The notes below the pieces were generated by a model, which worked only from the letters and a program-made list of their open reading frames with translations, was not told where the DNA came from and did no database searches. A DNA stretch of 64,000 nt from Archilochus colubris (lineage: Eukaryota > Chordata > Aves > Apodiformes > Trochilidae): positions 9,326,501 through 9,390,500 of the forward strand of contig CM041101.1 of assembly GCA_023079485.1 (NCBI GenBank). Reading direction: 5' to 3'. This document shows positions 36,603-49,573 of the stretch, piece after piece. Numbering within the stretch: the first letter of the stretch is position 1; each line of letters starts with the position of its first letter. The translations under genes and the position numbers were made by a program.

Positions 36603-39249
36603 CCTACCCGGGCTGCTGTTCCTTGGGCTTAATTTTGGGGGTGATGGGGAGGGGAGGGGTCTACAAACCCCATGGCCTCCTGTTTCAGCACATTGCTGCC
36701 TCGTGTGATGAGGTCCCAGCCCCTCCATTGCTGGCAGGGAGCAGGAAATAGCAGCAAGGAGCCCTTTCTCATGCTCCCGCCGCCCGCCCTTGGACGCCTC
36801 GCAGGGAGCAGACGTTGGGAACCGGTGCAGCCTGGCCCCGCTCCGGCTCCTCCTTCTCCCTCTCCCTTTCCCTCTCTCCCAGCACAGCCTCCAGACATGA
36901 GCAGCTCCTTGCCTGAGCCAGACTGTCCCCACTGGACCTGCTGGACTGCCCAGTTTGTGAACTGGGAGCTCCTGAGGCTCTCGGCTCCAGCTCAGTGGCG
37001 GCGTTGGATGCTGGGCGGGTGAAGTGGGTGCTGGGGCATCTGTGCTGGGGAAGCTGGTGTCCCAGCTGGAGGCCATCAGAAGGCCACCTTCTCCCCAGCA
37101 GCTGGGGCCCAGGCTGTGTAACTGACCCCCAAGATCATTCCTAAATCCAGGCACAGATGCACAGATGCTGTCCCAGAGCTGGCCTGGGTACCACATGGCT
37201 GCTGCTCCTCCCCATCAGCAGCCCTGGTGTGATCCAGAGTCCTGCTTTGAGGATCTGGGACATCTTCTGTCTGGTTGCACGCCTGATTTTGGACTCCAAG
37301 GGATTTTTTTTGAAACTTCACAGCCTGAGAGAACTCTTCCCCCCTGTTTGAGGGATTGGTTTTCTTTTCCCACTCTTGGAATTGAACCTAGGAAGGGTTT
37401 GACTTGCAGCATCATCTGCATCTCCGAGACCTCCAGGTGTCTCTGGGGAGCAGCTCAGATAAACCACTTAGTCCAGAGGGACTGAAATTTCCCCCCTCTT
37501 TTAACCCAGGGTGACTTGGAGCTCAGCTCCTGCCCTACCACAGCAGTGCCTGATCCCCCCACCATGGCTCTGTAGCCCCCTTGTGCCCCCTGGGGCCATC
37601 CCAGCTCTTGGAGCATCTCTCAGGAGCAAGAGGAGCCTGGGGACAAGGAGCAGGAATTCAGGGCTCCACCCCACCATCCAAGTGAATGTAAAAAAGCAGG
37701 GGAGTGGCCATACCCCCATGAAGGGGCAGAGTTCAAGAGCTCAGTTATTTTTAGTGATAATTTTGGAATGGAAAATGTCTTTTGGCTTAATGAGCTTGTT
37801 TCTTACATCCTTTTAAAGTGCTGCTTGTTAAACCAGCTGGTTAAATGATGCTGGGCTTGGGTTTTTTGGTTGTTTTTTTGTGTGTTTTGTTTTGAAGGGT
37901 ACTCTTAAGTTGAGAAAAAGGGTTTGGTTTGTAATTTTCTCTCATTGCTTTAGCAATGTTCCTGTTTCCATATACTTCAGTGTCCAGCTTTTGAGGGTGA
38001 ACTAAGCTAGCCAGTTTTGCTGTTGTTTGCAAGAGCCCTTCCCCATGTGGCTTGACTGCATGCACAGGTTTCAATCTGCTTTTTAACACTCCATTTCCCT
38101 GATGTTACTTTCTATATATATCATCATGGTGGTATTTTGCCTGCCTTAAAAACCTGCAGTATTCAGCTGACATGTTGGAGGACACACCACCCTTTATTTC
38201 TTGAATCTCAGCTTTTGAGGGGTTTTGCAGTAATAAAAAGCTGCACTATTGGGAGAAAAAAAAAGGCACATGAAGGCAAAGCAGGAAAAACAACTTTGGA
38301 ATTAGTTTCCTCTGCTGTTGTGGCATTTTTGGTATAAACAGGTACCTGGGATGTAAGCACTTCAAGATGCTGGTGATACCCAGCTAAGATGGAGCATCAT
38401 AAAAAGGCAGCAGAGCCTCATAAATTGCACTGCTGGTGAAACAGAAATCCCCTGTAACCCTCTACCCACCCAGCACTTCATAAATAAAGCAGCCACCCAC
38501 TTGTAGGCTCAGAGAATGCTGAACAGGTTTGGGTCCTGGAGAGCAGCAGAGCCCCTGGGCTCTCCAGGAGGGGTTGGTGGTGCAGGGGCACATCCTGAAA
38601 ATGCATCCAGGTGGGAGCAGGCTGGAAAGCATCAGCATCCTTGTAGATCCCTGCACCCGTGGGGGAATGGCAGGGAGCAGAAGGGGTGAAGGTAGGAGAG
38701 CCAGAAAATGCATCTTCTGATTGCCCATGGCTTTTGCAGTGCCTGAAGTCCGGGCTGAGTTTTGGTGTCTGTCCACGTGGTTTCCTTCCCCATGGCCAGG
38801 AACTCCAGACCTGGATCTGTCCCCCAGAGGAAAAAAAAAACCCATTCAGTCCATTTTTGGTGGGAGTGAGTTTTTCTTCCCCCTCCTCCCCCCTGAAAAG
38901 AAACAAACCCCAGCCAGTCACCCGCTCCATTGTTCCTGGCAGGATGGATTTTCATCTCAGAAACAAATGCTCATCTGTCTGAGCTGGGTAAGTGGTAATT
39001 AGGAGCTGCTGTAGCCTCCAGCTCTCTCCCAGCAAACAAACAAGCCTGAGATGCTCCTATCCATGGGGCTCTCAGGCTCTGCCTGGATGGAAAATCCTGT
39101 CCCCTTTGTGCCTCTTCTTCCCCTTGTTAACATTCCTTGGGCACAAAAGCTTGGTGCCCACCAAGTGTGGCTGTGCTGTGGCTGTGTTGCATCTATCCAA
39201 GTGTCCATGTTGCATCTATCATTTTAAAAGCAGAGCATGCACTTGTTGT

Positions 39250-39277
39250 CTTGTTTGTTTGTTTGTTTGTTTGTTTG
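39250..39277. repeat. (TTTG)n microsatellite
   Basis: About seven copies of a TTTG/GTTT tetramer in intron 4. It is simple repeat. Confidence 0.95.
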
Positions 39278-41027
39278 AAATGTAATTAGGCTGCAAATCA
39301 CAGCATCAGGTTTCTCTCCACAAGCCCAGGGCTTAAAAAGGAAAGAACTTCTGTCAGAGGATTGGGATTCTGGCGTGCTGACACATCTTAAAGAGCAGGG
39401 ATTTGGCTACAAAATTCATTATTCAACCCCAGCCACCCTCCCTGGTTGGTTTGGGCACCTAAGTGAGGTTGGCTGATCACTTTGCAATGGACTCAAACCT
39501 GTCAGATGCTGTCCCACGAGCAGAAGCATAGGGTCCAGTGCTGGTGTGCACCCTGCAGAGGCTGGAGCTGGCATTTTGCACATCTGCAAACTGAGCCTCA
39601 TCTGGAATCCACGGGAGGAGGCGTTTTGGTTCTTCAAGAGAGAGGTCACCAAGGAGTGGTCCTGACACATGGGGCTCCATCTCTTGCTGCCCCACGGCCT
39701 TGGGGATGTGCAGATGGGCTGGAGAAGCAGGAGATGAAAAATGACAGCAAGTGGCCTTGGGCAAGTACAGGCCAAGTGAAGCAGAACAACACAAGAGCAT
39801 CTTCATCAGGTGCCAGGGAAAACACAGGCTCTGTCCTTGGCTGTGCTGAGACATAGCTGGAGGAGGTGGGGCTGTATCACAGAGCTCTTTGACTACAACA
39901 TCTTTTTTGTCTCCTCAAGTGGATCACAAGGTTTAAATGCTTGCCTTCTGTTGAGAAAATCAGACTAGAAAACCTCTCAACCGTGGGAGTCTCCTTGAAG
40001 AAAAATGCAAACAGTGGTGCAGCCATCAACAGGAGGAGAGCGTGGGGACACTCCTGACAACGTGGAGCAGCAGAAAGGGATGGGTTAAACACAGCTTGGG
40101 ACTTGCCCAGGTCCTGTTGGGAAGCTGGGGGTCTCCTGAGCCACCCCCCAGCTCAGCAGAAATGTGTGGAAGGGGATGTGGATGATGAGGCAGAGAAGGG
40201 AACCACCAGCAGAACCTGCTCCCCTGAACTGCTAATCCTGCAAAGCATCACGTGTGAGGCAGGAGGGAGAAGTGTCTTACGGCCTTTCCAGAGTTAAAAA
40301 TATGTTTTTTTTTCTTAAATATACATTTGTTGTGCCACAAGGGAGAACTGAGGACCCACTCACAGAGCCCCTTGGGTTTTTTTGTCTTTACCCCCTGAGT
40401 TTACAATTGGCATGAAAGGAAATGTAAAACCCAGCAGAAGCAACAAGAACCAGATGATATAATGATCTTTATTTCTGAATTTTACTGTGTTACAGGGATG
40501 GAGCACCATCCATCCCGGCCCACAAGACTTCAGGGAAGCCAGGAAGAACAAGGTATTCCCATTTCAGTCTTACCAGACAAGCTGCCATGCAGCTACCACG
40601 TTTGTGTTTCTCTTTGTAAAAAGATAAATAAAAAACAAAGCCACAAAGAAATCCTGCTCCACAACCAAATTCATTTTTAAAATGCATTTTTGTTACCTCC
40701 CCTGTGGATTTCTTGACTAATCCCCAGTTGGGGTGGGGAGTGGACTGCAGACATAAGGTCCGTAAGACCTAAGGTCCTAGGTCTGTATGGTGAGGGGTCT
40801 CCTCTCTGCTGAAGGTTTTCCTTCATACAAACACCCCACATTGCATGGTTTGAGAAAAAAAAACCAAACCAAAACAAACCTCAAACCCCCAAACCTGATT
40901 TGATTGAATCTTTGCTCCTTCTTTCCTTCCTCCTACCCCACCTGCAATTTTTTCTGACATCTCAAGGAACACCATCCCTGTTCTTCTCTGACATGGGGAT
41001 GTGTCCATCAGCAGAAGGAGCTGATGT

Positions 41028-41072
41028 CAGGTCAGGTCCTCAGGACATGTCAGGTCCTCAGCAGGGAAATAC
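41028..41072. repeat. short tandem duplication with AGGTCA/AGGTCC words
   Basis: The 13-mer GTCAGGTCCTCAG occurs twice, 18 bp apart, with a further GTCAGGTCAGG at the left edge. An inverse word, CTGAGGACATCC, follows at about 41086. One perfect nuclear-receptor half-site (AGGTCA) is present, but the spacing does not form a good DR1. Its origin is most simply a local duplication. Confidence 0.6.
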
Positions 41073-44000
41073 TGACTGCAGGAAACTGAGGACATCCAGC
41101 AAAGGCTTCATGCCAGTGGAAACCAGAGACCTGGAGATCTCTGCTCCAAAGCTGTGTGGCTGACAGCTCTTAAGTGCTTTTGTCTTCTCCATGCACCTCA
41201 GGTGTCTTTTTAGTTCTGCTGAGCTGCAGAAGCCCAGGCAGCAAGGATGACCCCATCCACACGGATACCCATGGCTTGGAACCCCCAGATAACCAGAGTC
41301 TGCTCCTTGCAGGAGTCTTTGTTGGGCTTCCCAGCCCTGGAGCTGTTTGATGCTGCAGGGTGGATCTGAAAGCAGGCAAGTGGAGATGCTAGAAGTGGAA
41401 TGAGTTCAGCCTCTGGATTCTGAAGAGGGAGACATCTGTGAGACTGAGGTGATGGTAAGATGACCATGGGAGAGCAGCTCAGGTGTGCACTGACACCTTT
41501 ACCCCCAGGCCAGGCTCAGAGGTGTTGCAGGAGCAAACCTGTTGCTACCACGAAGAACGAAGCTGTTCCCACTTCATTCATTCCCCAAGCTGCCTGCAGG
41601 GAGAGAAAGGAACATCTGCAATTGAGTTGCTGCCTTGCAGGCATCCCTGAAAGCTACATCCAACACCTAGGGCTGGGCAGGTGTCCTGTCTCCTTCCCAA
41701 TTGAGGAACAGGTAGGGCTCATAAGCACCTGGTGGCACAAGTCCTGCAAGCAAGCAGTAGCTGGTGCAGTCACCTGGTCCTGCACAGCCTGGTGAAGACC
41801 TGTGCATGGAGCTGCTCTGAGTGGTGTAGGAGGACAACAGCTTCTCTGTGTTGGGAGCAGACACAGCTTTCCAGCTGAGCTGGGGCAAGAGCCTTTGTGG
41901 GAGCTGAGAGGTCTGGGCTGAGACAGCTTTTTGCTGACCTGCTCCCCAGCAAGCAGCAGCACCAACCTTCTGGTTTTCAGCTCAAAGCACAAGTCTATAG
42001 AAATAACTGCTTCTGTGGATCACCTCTTTCCATCTGTCTCTTCCATCAGCTGTTTGTATCATCTGGATTCATCCCAATCACTGGCAGATGCTGTCCTGGG
42101 GGTGTGTTAAGGTTCACCCTCCTATAACCCCTTGGGTGCATCTGAGTCTTCTCACCCAAGAATGTGTCTGTAGGTTTGAGTGAGGCTGAGATTTGCAGAT
42201 CCAAGCCTGTAAGTAGCCACTGTCTCCCCAAACCTCTGCAGCACCTTTCCATGAATCCCAGCATCCATCTGAGTCCCCGGGGGATGAGCAAGATGTGTTT
42301 TTCAGATCAACAACCCCATGCCTGTCCTTGTGTGGTTGATCTCAGAGTGAGGAACCATGCTTTGCACCATCCTCCTTGAGTCCTGCTGCATCTGTGCATC
42401 AGATCTTTGGCATTTAAGTCATTTTGTAAAATTCCATTTGTCGAGGGTTTGCCTTTCTCTGAGGCTTTTCTGGTATTTAGGAGGTGTTTTATCTTTTCTA
42501 ATGTGCCCAAAGGAGTTTCGGTGCATCTGTGCTGTTGGAGGAGGGTTGGCATTAAGCAAAAATTTCTTTGCATCAGAACAGCTTTTTGACGACTGAGGAA
42601 GCAGGAGTAAGGGTAGGGGGGAGAAACTTGAGGAGGATTTTGTCTTGGCCTGAAAAAGTGAAGAGAAGAACCCCTGCCAGACAAGAGTCAGGGGGACAAA
42701 AGGCACAACAGAAATCCCAGCTCTGACAGCAGCAGCCTACCTGGCTCTGGCTGACTAGGCAGAAAGTGTTGTGTGGGCTTCAGGAGCCTCTGCAGCCTGT
42801 AAACTTAAGAGCAGTTTGCAAAAAAAAAACAAAAAAACAAACCCAAAAACCTCTTGCTTTTTTTTTTTTTTGCATAACAGCTCTGAGATGGAAGGAGCCC
42901 GAGCTGTGCTGACGTGCACCGGCGGCTGCTGCGGGAGGGGAGGGCGAGCAGTGGAAATCAGCCCCAGGCCTTGGCGTGCTGGGGTGGAGCTGGATTAATG
43001 GGATCAATGTCCATGTAGGACTCTTTTAGTACGTGTCTTAATTTCCTGTTTGTTAAGAAATAAGTTTTATACTCTCAGGTTTTTCTTTTGGCACTTGGCG
43101 TAGGAGCTGCTGCCGCTTGGTTGCCTGCAAAGGCTTCGTGTGTTACAGGCAGCCCTGATTTCCCTGGGATAAAACCTGTACCCCTGCTGCTTGCTCTTAA
43201 CCTCACCTCCCCAGCTTCAGATTCAGCAGAGAGGTAAAGCAGGAGGTCAGTTGTCAATCCAAAAGCAGGCCTTGGATGTTACTGAATGGCTCTTTCAGGA
43301 GGAGTTCAGGGAATTGTCTCTCCTGGCCAGTGATGGGAACTCCCGTGGCTGGGGCTGTAGTGTGGGAAATGCTGGTGTGTGGAGAAGTGTGTGGTGTAGG
43401 GTATGGAACATGGGGATTGAGGAGGAGATTGTTCCCACTGTAACCATCTGCATAAAACTGCTTTCCAGGTTGAGGGAAAACCTGTGTGGTGGTTTCAAAG
43501 GGAGATCATTAAGAATAATGTTATTAGCATCTGATAAGGTTTTTTTTTATCTATGCACTGTTCAGATGTTAACTCACCAGCATGTGACATGCTCCTGGCT
43601 AGGTTAATCCCATCCCACAGGATTTGGGACAGGTCTCTCCTGTCTGGAAGTTGCCCTGGGACACAGTGAGGTTGGTGGTTTGCATGGAGTGCCTGCTGGC
43701 AGCTCCCTGGTCCCACGGGAGCATCCTCCTGCCATGGAGCCTTTACCCTCACTGCTGGACCAGGGAATGAGATGCATGACATGACCTCCGTGGAAATTCA
43801 GCACTAACAGGCTCAGAAGATGGTTGAACTCTGAACTTATGCTTTAAACTGGCCAATTTCTCTTTTCTTTAGGATTCCCTTACCCTAGCACTTCCCCCAT
43901 TTTTCATTTTCCTCCCTCCCATGGTTCTTTTACTTTTCCTCATGTGTCTTTAAACTTTTTGCTTCCAGGGCTTCTCCCTCTGCAGAAGGGGGAATATCTC

Positions 44001-44317
44001 AGCAGAAGCCAGGTCTGAGCAGGACCATCCCTTGCAGGAGAGCTGACATGGAGCAGCTCTCCAACCCCAGGCTTCTTGGTGGCTTCCCAAACCTCATATT
44101 CCCTTGGACCCTCCAAGCCTGGGGACCACGGTGATGGAAAGGTCAGGTGGGAGAACCAAGCCATCAGCTACGTGTGTGCTCCATCGGGTCCCAAGGACTG
44201 AGGCTGCTTTAGGATTTCATGGCAAACTCATGCCCATAGCTCCATGGTTCCAGCTCAGCCCCTGACCCTGTGGCCAGGAGCCCTGGGCTGATTCTGTCCC
44301 TTTTCCGTCCCTTCCAG

Positions 44318-44487
44318 CTGTCCAAGAGGAGAGGCAGCGGGGGAAGGATCGTAATGAGAACGAGGTGGAGTCAACAAGTAGTGCTAACGAGGACATGCCC
44401 GTGGAAAAGATCTTGGAAGCTGAACTTGCAGTGGAACCAAAGACAGAGACATACATTGAAGCAAACATGGGCCTGACGCCGAGCTCG
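44318..44487 (+). CDS. RXRA: RXRA coding exon 5: hinge and start of ligand-binding domain
   Basis: Two bases finish the split Ala codon and 56 codons follow, ending in phase 0 before [24 protein letters not shown] is the hinge that links the DNA-binding and ligand-binding domains. [10 protein letters not shown] leads into helix 1 ([18 protein letters not shown]). Two or three conservative changes from human are seen: Arg to Lys in VEKIL, Val to Ile in TYIEANMG, and Asn to Thr in GLTPSS. The RGKDRNE version is alpha-like and unlike the corresponding gamma sequence. The acceptor has a long pyrimidine tract ending CCTTCCAG. Confidence 0.97.
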
Positions 44488-47400
44488 GTAAGGCACCTTG
44501 GCCCCATCCCAGGGGCAGAAGGGCTGGCTTGTTGGGCCAGGCATGAAAAGAGCAGCCAGCCTAGGTCAGAGAGGGGTTATCTTATGGGAAAAGAAATTAT
44601 TCGAGCTGAGAAATGCAACCTCTGAGCTCTGCTGCTGACCCTGTGTGTGAGCTGAGGTGAAAACTTGAGGAAAGCAAAAGCCTCAGCCCCTCTCCAGCCC
44701 CCAGCACTGGAGGTACTCATCTGTCTCACCACCTCAGGGAAGGAGCAGATACTGTGAGGAATAATTAGAAGGGGTTTTTTTTTGTAGTTAAGAGCCCTTA
44801 GTGCTAAAAGGCACAAGGAAGACACCCTGTGCTCTGGAGAGCTCAGAGTCCAGTCAAGCCAATAACCAGGGCTGTGTGGCTGAAGTGCAAAGAGATAAGA
44901 GTTGTAAAGCTGGGATGTGACTTTTCAGACACAGGATTTACAGCTGCTTGGCTCGAAAGAAGAGAAAACCTGGAGGAGGTTGCTTCTCAAACTCCTTTCC
45001 CAAGCTCCTATTATCACTGGAACTGCTCAAAGCCACCAGGCTCTGGCAGGATTGGGTGTGTAGAAGAAACAGCTGAGAGGAAAATAGGAAAAGAGTGAGA
45101 AGCTGAGATGAGGGAAAGTGTCTTGGTCCCTTTCCTAAGAGATTTCTTTATCAGCAGGTTATAGCCCAGCTTGGAGGAAGCATCCTGCAAAGCAGCTAAC
45201 TAAAAATGGGAGAGCCAGCCTCCCCTCTGCAATTCTGCTTTCAGGACAGCCCCCCCATACCCCAGGGGAGCCTTGGGATACTGAGGGATTGGGAAGTCTC
45301 AAAGTGAAGACACAGAGAGGGGATAAATCACCCCAATCCCTTCCCTTGCTACCTATTGCTGGGGAGGGGGGACCCTGGAGTGGAGGGCATCTCCTGGCTG
45401 GTTGGAAGTCCCTTGGGGAGGGGACAGGGGTACAGCAGACCCAGGAGAGCAGGATCATAGGCTGAAAAATCCCTCTGCATTTGCTGTTGCTGTGTGCTGG
45501 GTGGCTGCAAGGCTGAGGTGATGAAATGCAGCTATTTCTGGGAAGTGGAATGGCTCTGCAGTATTTCTTTTCTGCCACAATTCTACTTTATCTCTTTCTT
45601 TGTAGGGGGCTTGGAGGATTGAGCAGGGAATACCTTATCTGGCAGGGCTTGACAGGAGATCTCAGAATCAAGTTGCTCTTTGGAGGAGCCTAAACCTTGA
45701 CTGCCTCCCTGGGATGCTCTTTTTGGCCTTGACCTCCACGGCCACTTGATGCTGGTTGCTGCAGTGAGGCTTTTCAGTGCAGTTCCTGCTGTGAACAGAG
45801 CCAGTTCCCAAGCTCTCCAGAAGCAGCCACAGGGCTGTGGTTCTCCCCACATTTTTAAGCCTGGGACCAGAGCATCCATGGAGCAACAAAGGGGTTTTTT
45901 TTGGTTTTGTTTTGTTTTTTGGAGGATGCAGCTCAGCCGTGGTTTGCGTGGGGCTTGGAGTGGCTCTCAGGAGTACAAATCCTTCCGAGGAGTTGTAGCC
46001 AGCCTTGTGCTGACTTGAAAACAAACCCCAGAGAGGGAGCTGAAATAAATGGCTTCGTCTGGCACTGCTTCTCCTCAGCCTCTTGCAGCAAATTGAAAGC
46101 TGGTTCCTGCATAATTCAACACGCATTACTGTGAACAAGGATGTGTGTTGCATCTAAATAGAAACAGGAGGCTTGTTGAAATGCTCTGGTATTGTGGAGC
46201 AGCTTCTGTCGATGAGGTGACATTTGTAGCAGGTTTTGCAGATGGATGAGGTCAGCAGCTCCAAGTGAGGAGGCCACCAGATGAAGGGAGGGGACACGGA
46301 GGAGCTGCCCTGCTCCCAGCCCTCCCCGGAGAGTCCGGGTGATGGAAAGGCTGAGAGGCTCAGTCCCTGATAGCCACAGAGTAAAAGACATGAGCTGGTT
46401 CCTATTAACCTGGTACTTTGGCTCCTGGGATTTGTGTCCTTGGATTTGTGTCCCTGCTCTTTGCACTGAATGCTGCTGGAGAGCTCCAGAGCTTGCCAGG
46501 AGGTTGGGATGAAGGTGGTAGGGTGATGTAGGTGTTAAACCCCTCCTCTCCAGGTGCCCTCCTGTCTCTTGGCTGTCACTTTGTGCCACCTCTGAGAGGA
46601 GAGATGCCGGCACTGGCTGAGGAAGGTCCCTTTGCTTTGTCACCTAGGGCAGATAGGACCCAACTGTGGGGCTTCAGCACAGTCCTGAGAGCAGGGGAGC
46701 AGCAGCCCTGGTATCTAACGTGTTGCTGATGAAGTGTGGTCCCCTGAGGCTGAGTGTGGCACCAGGGAGGGAGGGGACCTCTCCTGACACCTTGCTTGAT
46801 ACCAGAGAGGATGGAGAACAGTCGTGGTTTGCAGCCCATGGTAGGGAAAGGGGTGTGCAGTGTGATCCTTGTGGGTGGCATGGGCAGGACATGGACAATG
46901 AAGCAGCCAAAGTGGGGACAGATCTGGTGCTGTGGATTTGCTCTCCTTGCAAAGATTTTTCTCTCTTTGCCTTGGGTGGTTGGAGACTCTGTGTTCTGGT
47001 GACTGTCACTAAAACACTCACCTGAAGTAATTGCACCCCTGAGCCCTGGTAACAGCTCTTCAAAGAGCTGCTAATTGCCCAGGCAGGCTGCTGACCCAGG
47101 AGAAGGGGATCAACCCTGGGGAGGTTCCCTCAAGCTGCAGGATCCCCCCTCCTCCAGGAAGCCCCAAGCCCCTGTGTAGCCCCTGCCCTTCAGGAACCAG
47201 GCTCTGACCTTCCCCCCCAGCATGATCCTGTGCCTGGCCAGGACAAGAGGACAGGAGGATGGGTTTGTCTCTGCCCCATGTCCCCAGCAGCCACCAGGCT
47301 GGGCTCCTGCAGCATAAGCACCACCTGGGATGGGCTTCTGGCCACTGAAAGGCAAAGCTTGTAACTGAGAGGTATTCTCCCCATTAGCTCTTAATTGGCC

Positions 47401-49443
47401 TTTGAGCAGCTGGTTTCAAGTCACCAATTTCTGGAAGATGTCTCCCAGCTCCATTTTTTCCAGAAGGATCAGGTGCCTGCGTGTCCTTTCGTCCTGTCAC
47501 ACTCAGGCACTCTGCCCTTGCTGGCTGCTGCAGGAGGGGATTTGCTTACCAGGCACGGAGAGGTTTTCTTGCACCACTTTGCAGATCCCCTCCTGGAGAC
47601 AGGCAGAGCTCTCCTGCCCTGCAGGGATGACACTTTTAGCTGCCTCTCAAGCTACAGTGATTTAAGTTCTGCCAGGAGGCACCGTGGTGGTTCCAGGAAC
47701 TGCCATCTGAGGTGTAATTAAAGGCTGGGCTCCTGGCTCTGACTTTGGAGGGAGCACCAGAGGCTGGGTACAGCTTGTGCTGCCTGCAGAGCAGCCATGG
47801 GCACTGAGACCTCATCTCCAGCTTGTGCAGCAGGACAAGTCCTGGAGATGGTGACAACCTTACCCAGATGCCACCTCTGATAAAAGCTTTGGCAAAAACA
47901 TCTCACTTTCCTAAAATACCCTAAAAGTGCCTAAATGAAGGCAATTGTTGCATCATGGGTCAGGTTCTGCTGGAGCAGGGGGTGTCCTTCAGGTCATGTC
48001 CCACTCCAGGGCATGCAGGTCCCCATCCCATCCTATCCCATGGGAGCTGGGACCCCTGGGTGCTCCACCTGGCTGCTGACCAAGCTTGGATGACTGGAAG
48101 TTGGTGATGTTCTTCTGGCATGGGCTGAGATTGTCCCTTCTCATCCAAATCCCTCTGAAAGTTCCTCCTCACATCCACTTGAGGATTTTCCTGTGTTCTG
48201 GAGGAAATCATGTCTTACTTTTCTCTCCTGGGAAAGGGCCCTGCTCACCTCTCCATCCCCAGGGCAGACCCCCAGCTTCCTCAGGGCAAGACTCCCCCTC
48301 CCTAGCACCCTCCAGGGAGCTGCTGGAGTTGGGCAGAGCAAGGAGGGAGCAAAATGAGCCCATTCCCATCCATCTCTGCATGCAACAGGTGAAAATATTT
48401 CTGAGACAGGTGCCCCTGAGCTTTGCCAGATCCTGGTTATTTTAAGCCTGGAGAAGAGGAGACATTGGGCACTGAGACCCAGAGTTTGTGTTTGCTGCCA
48501 GGGAACTGGGCAGGGGTCTGGGCTATGGCTCCAGGGGCAGGAGGGGCACTGAGCAGCATGGATCTTGTCTGCCTAGCTGGGAAGAGGGATTTGCTGCCAT
48601 GGGATAGCAAAAGGAATGAGAAGGAATGGCCTTGTCCTGCTGCAGTGCTGGGGGGAGAGGTGATGCTGGTGCTGGCATCTGCTTTGCTTCTGCATTCATC
48701 CCCCTTCTGTCCAGGGCTGAAGTAAAAACTCCTCCTCCAGTTTGGAAACTGCTCTTTTAAGGTTATGGAAGAAAAAATAATTGTAGAAGCTGCTGGATAC
48801 CAGCAGGGATTGCAGGGGGAAATGTGGAGGGGCTCATACATCCCTGTCCAGAGAGGTGAACCCTGTGTACACACTTGGACTAGCAAGGTCTGGCTTTGCT
48901 GGGGTTAGACAGGCTCTCCCAGTTCCTAATCACAAACCCACTTGAGCTGTTAGCAGTTCCTTTAAACAGGGATTTGGTGTGTTTAGGCTGACTGTCCTTC
49001 TTGAGAGCAGATGGTTTTTGTTACTGGATAATATTTCAAAGGAAAGGTTTTCTCTTTTTTTTTTCTTTTTTTTTTTTTTTTTTTTCTTTCTGTAACACCC
49101 TCTCTGGTCCTGGTTTCTGGAGCTGGGAGATAATGGCATGGGAATGGTGTGTGGTGCCTGGGTGGGTGCAGGATCCTGCCCTCCCCTGGGCTGGAGCTGC
49201 CTTGGTTCCTCAGTCAGGGGGATGAATATTGGGTCTCAACACACCTGGTTCCTGTTTTGGCCCTTGCTAAAAACTACTTAAACCCATGTGGTGGAGAAAC
49301 CAACTCACCTCCCTTCCCAGGGATTGAAAACATCCACTTTTGAGGTGCCTTTCAGCAGGCTCCCAAGCCAGAGCTTTCAGCTGCTCTTCCACCTTCTCCT
49401 TGCTCTGCCTTCTCCCAGCCTCTCCATCTCCTTTTCTTGGCAG
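44488..49443 (+). other. RXRA: RXRA intron 5
   Basis: A GT-AG intron of 4956 bp. Apart from T-rich runs (45895-45919 and the long tract at 49048) I recognise no repeat, RNA gene or exon in it. The acceptor is CTTTTCTTGGCAG. Confidence 0.93.
49048..49091. repeat. T-rich tract
   Basis: T runs separated by single C bases, about 350 bp upstream of the exon 6 acceptor. It explains the Lys- and Phe-rich open frames on the two strands. It is low-complexity DNA. Confidence 0.9.
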
Positions 49444-49573
49444 CCCAATGACCCGGTGACAAACATTTGCCAGGCAGCAGACAAACAGCTCTTCACCCTG
49501 GTGGAATGGGCCAAGAGGATCCCTCACTTCTCCGAGCTGCCCCTGGACGACCAAGTCATCTTGCTCCGAGCAG
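49444..49573 (+). CDS. RXRA: RXRA coding exon 6: ligand-binding domain helices 2-4
   Basis: Forty-three codons plus the first base of a split Gly codon. [20 protein letters not shown] is the stretch leading into helix 3, and [21 protein letters not shown] contains the nuclear-receptor signature around helices 3 and 4. Lys284 (human numbering), the charge clamp for coactivator LxxLL motifs, is the Lys of EWAKRIP. The sequence appears identical to human from memory. The donor is GTGAGT. Confidence 0.97.
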
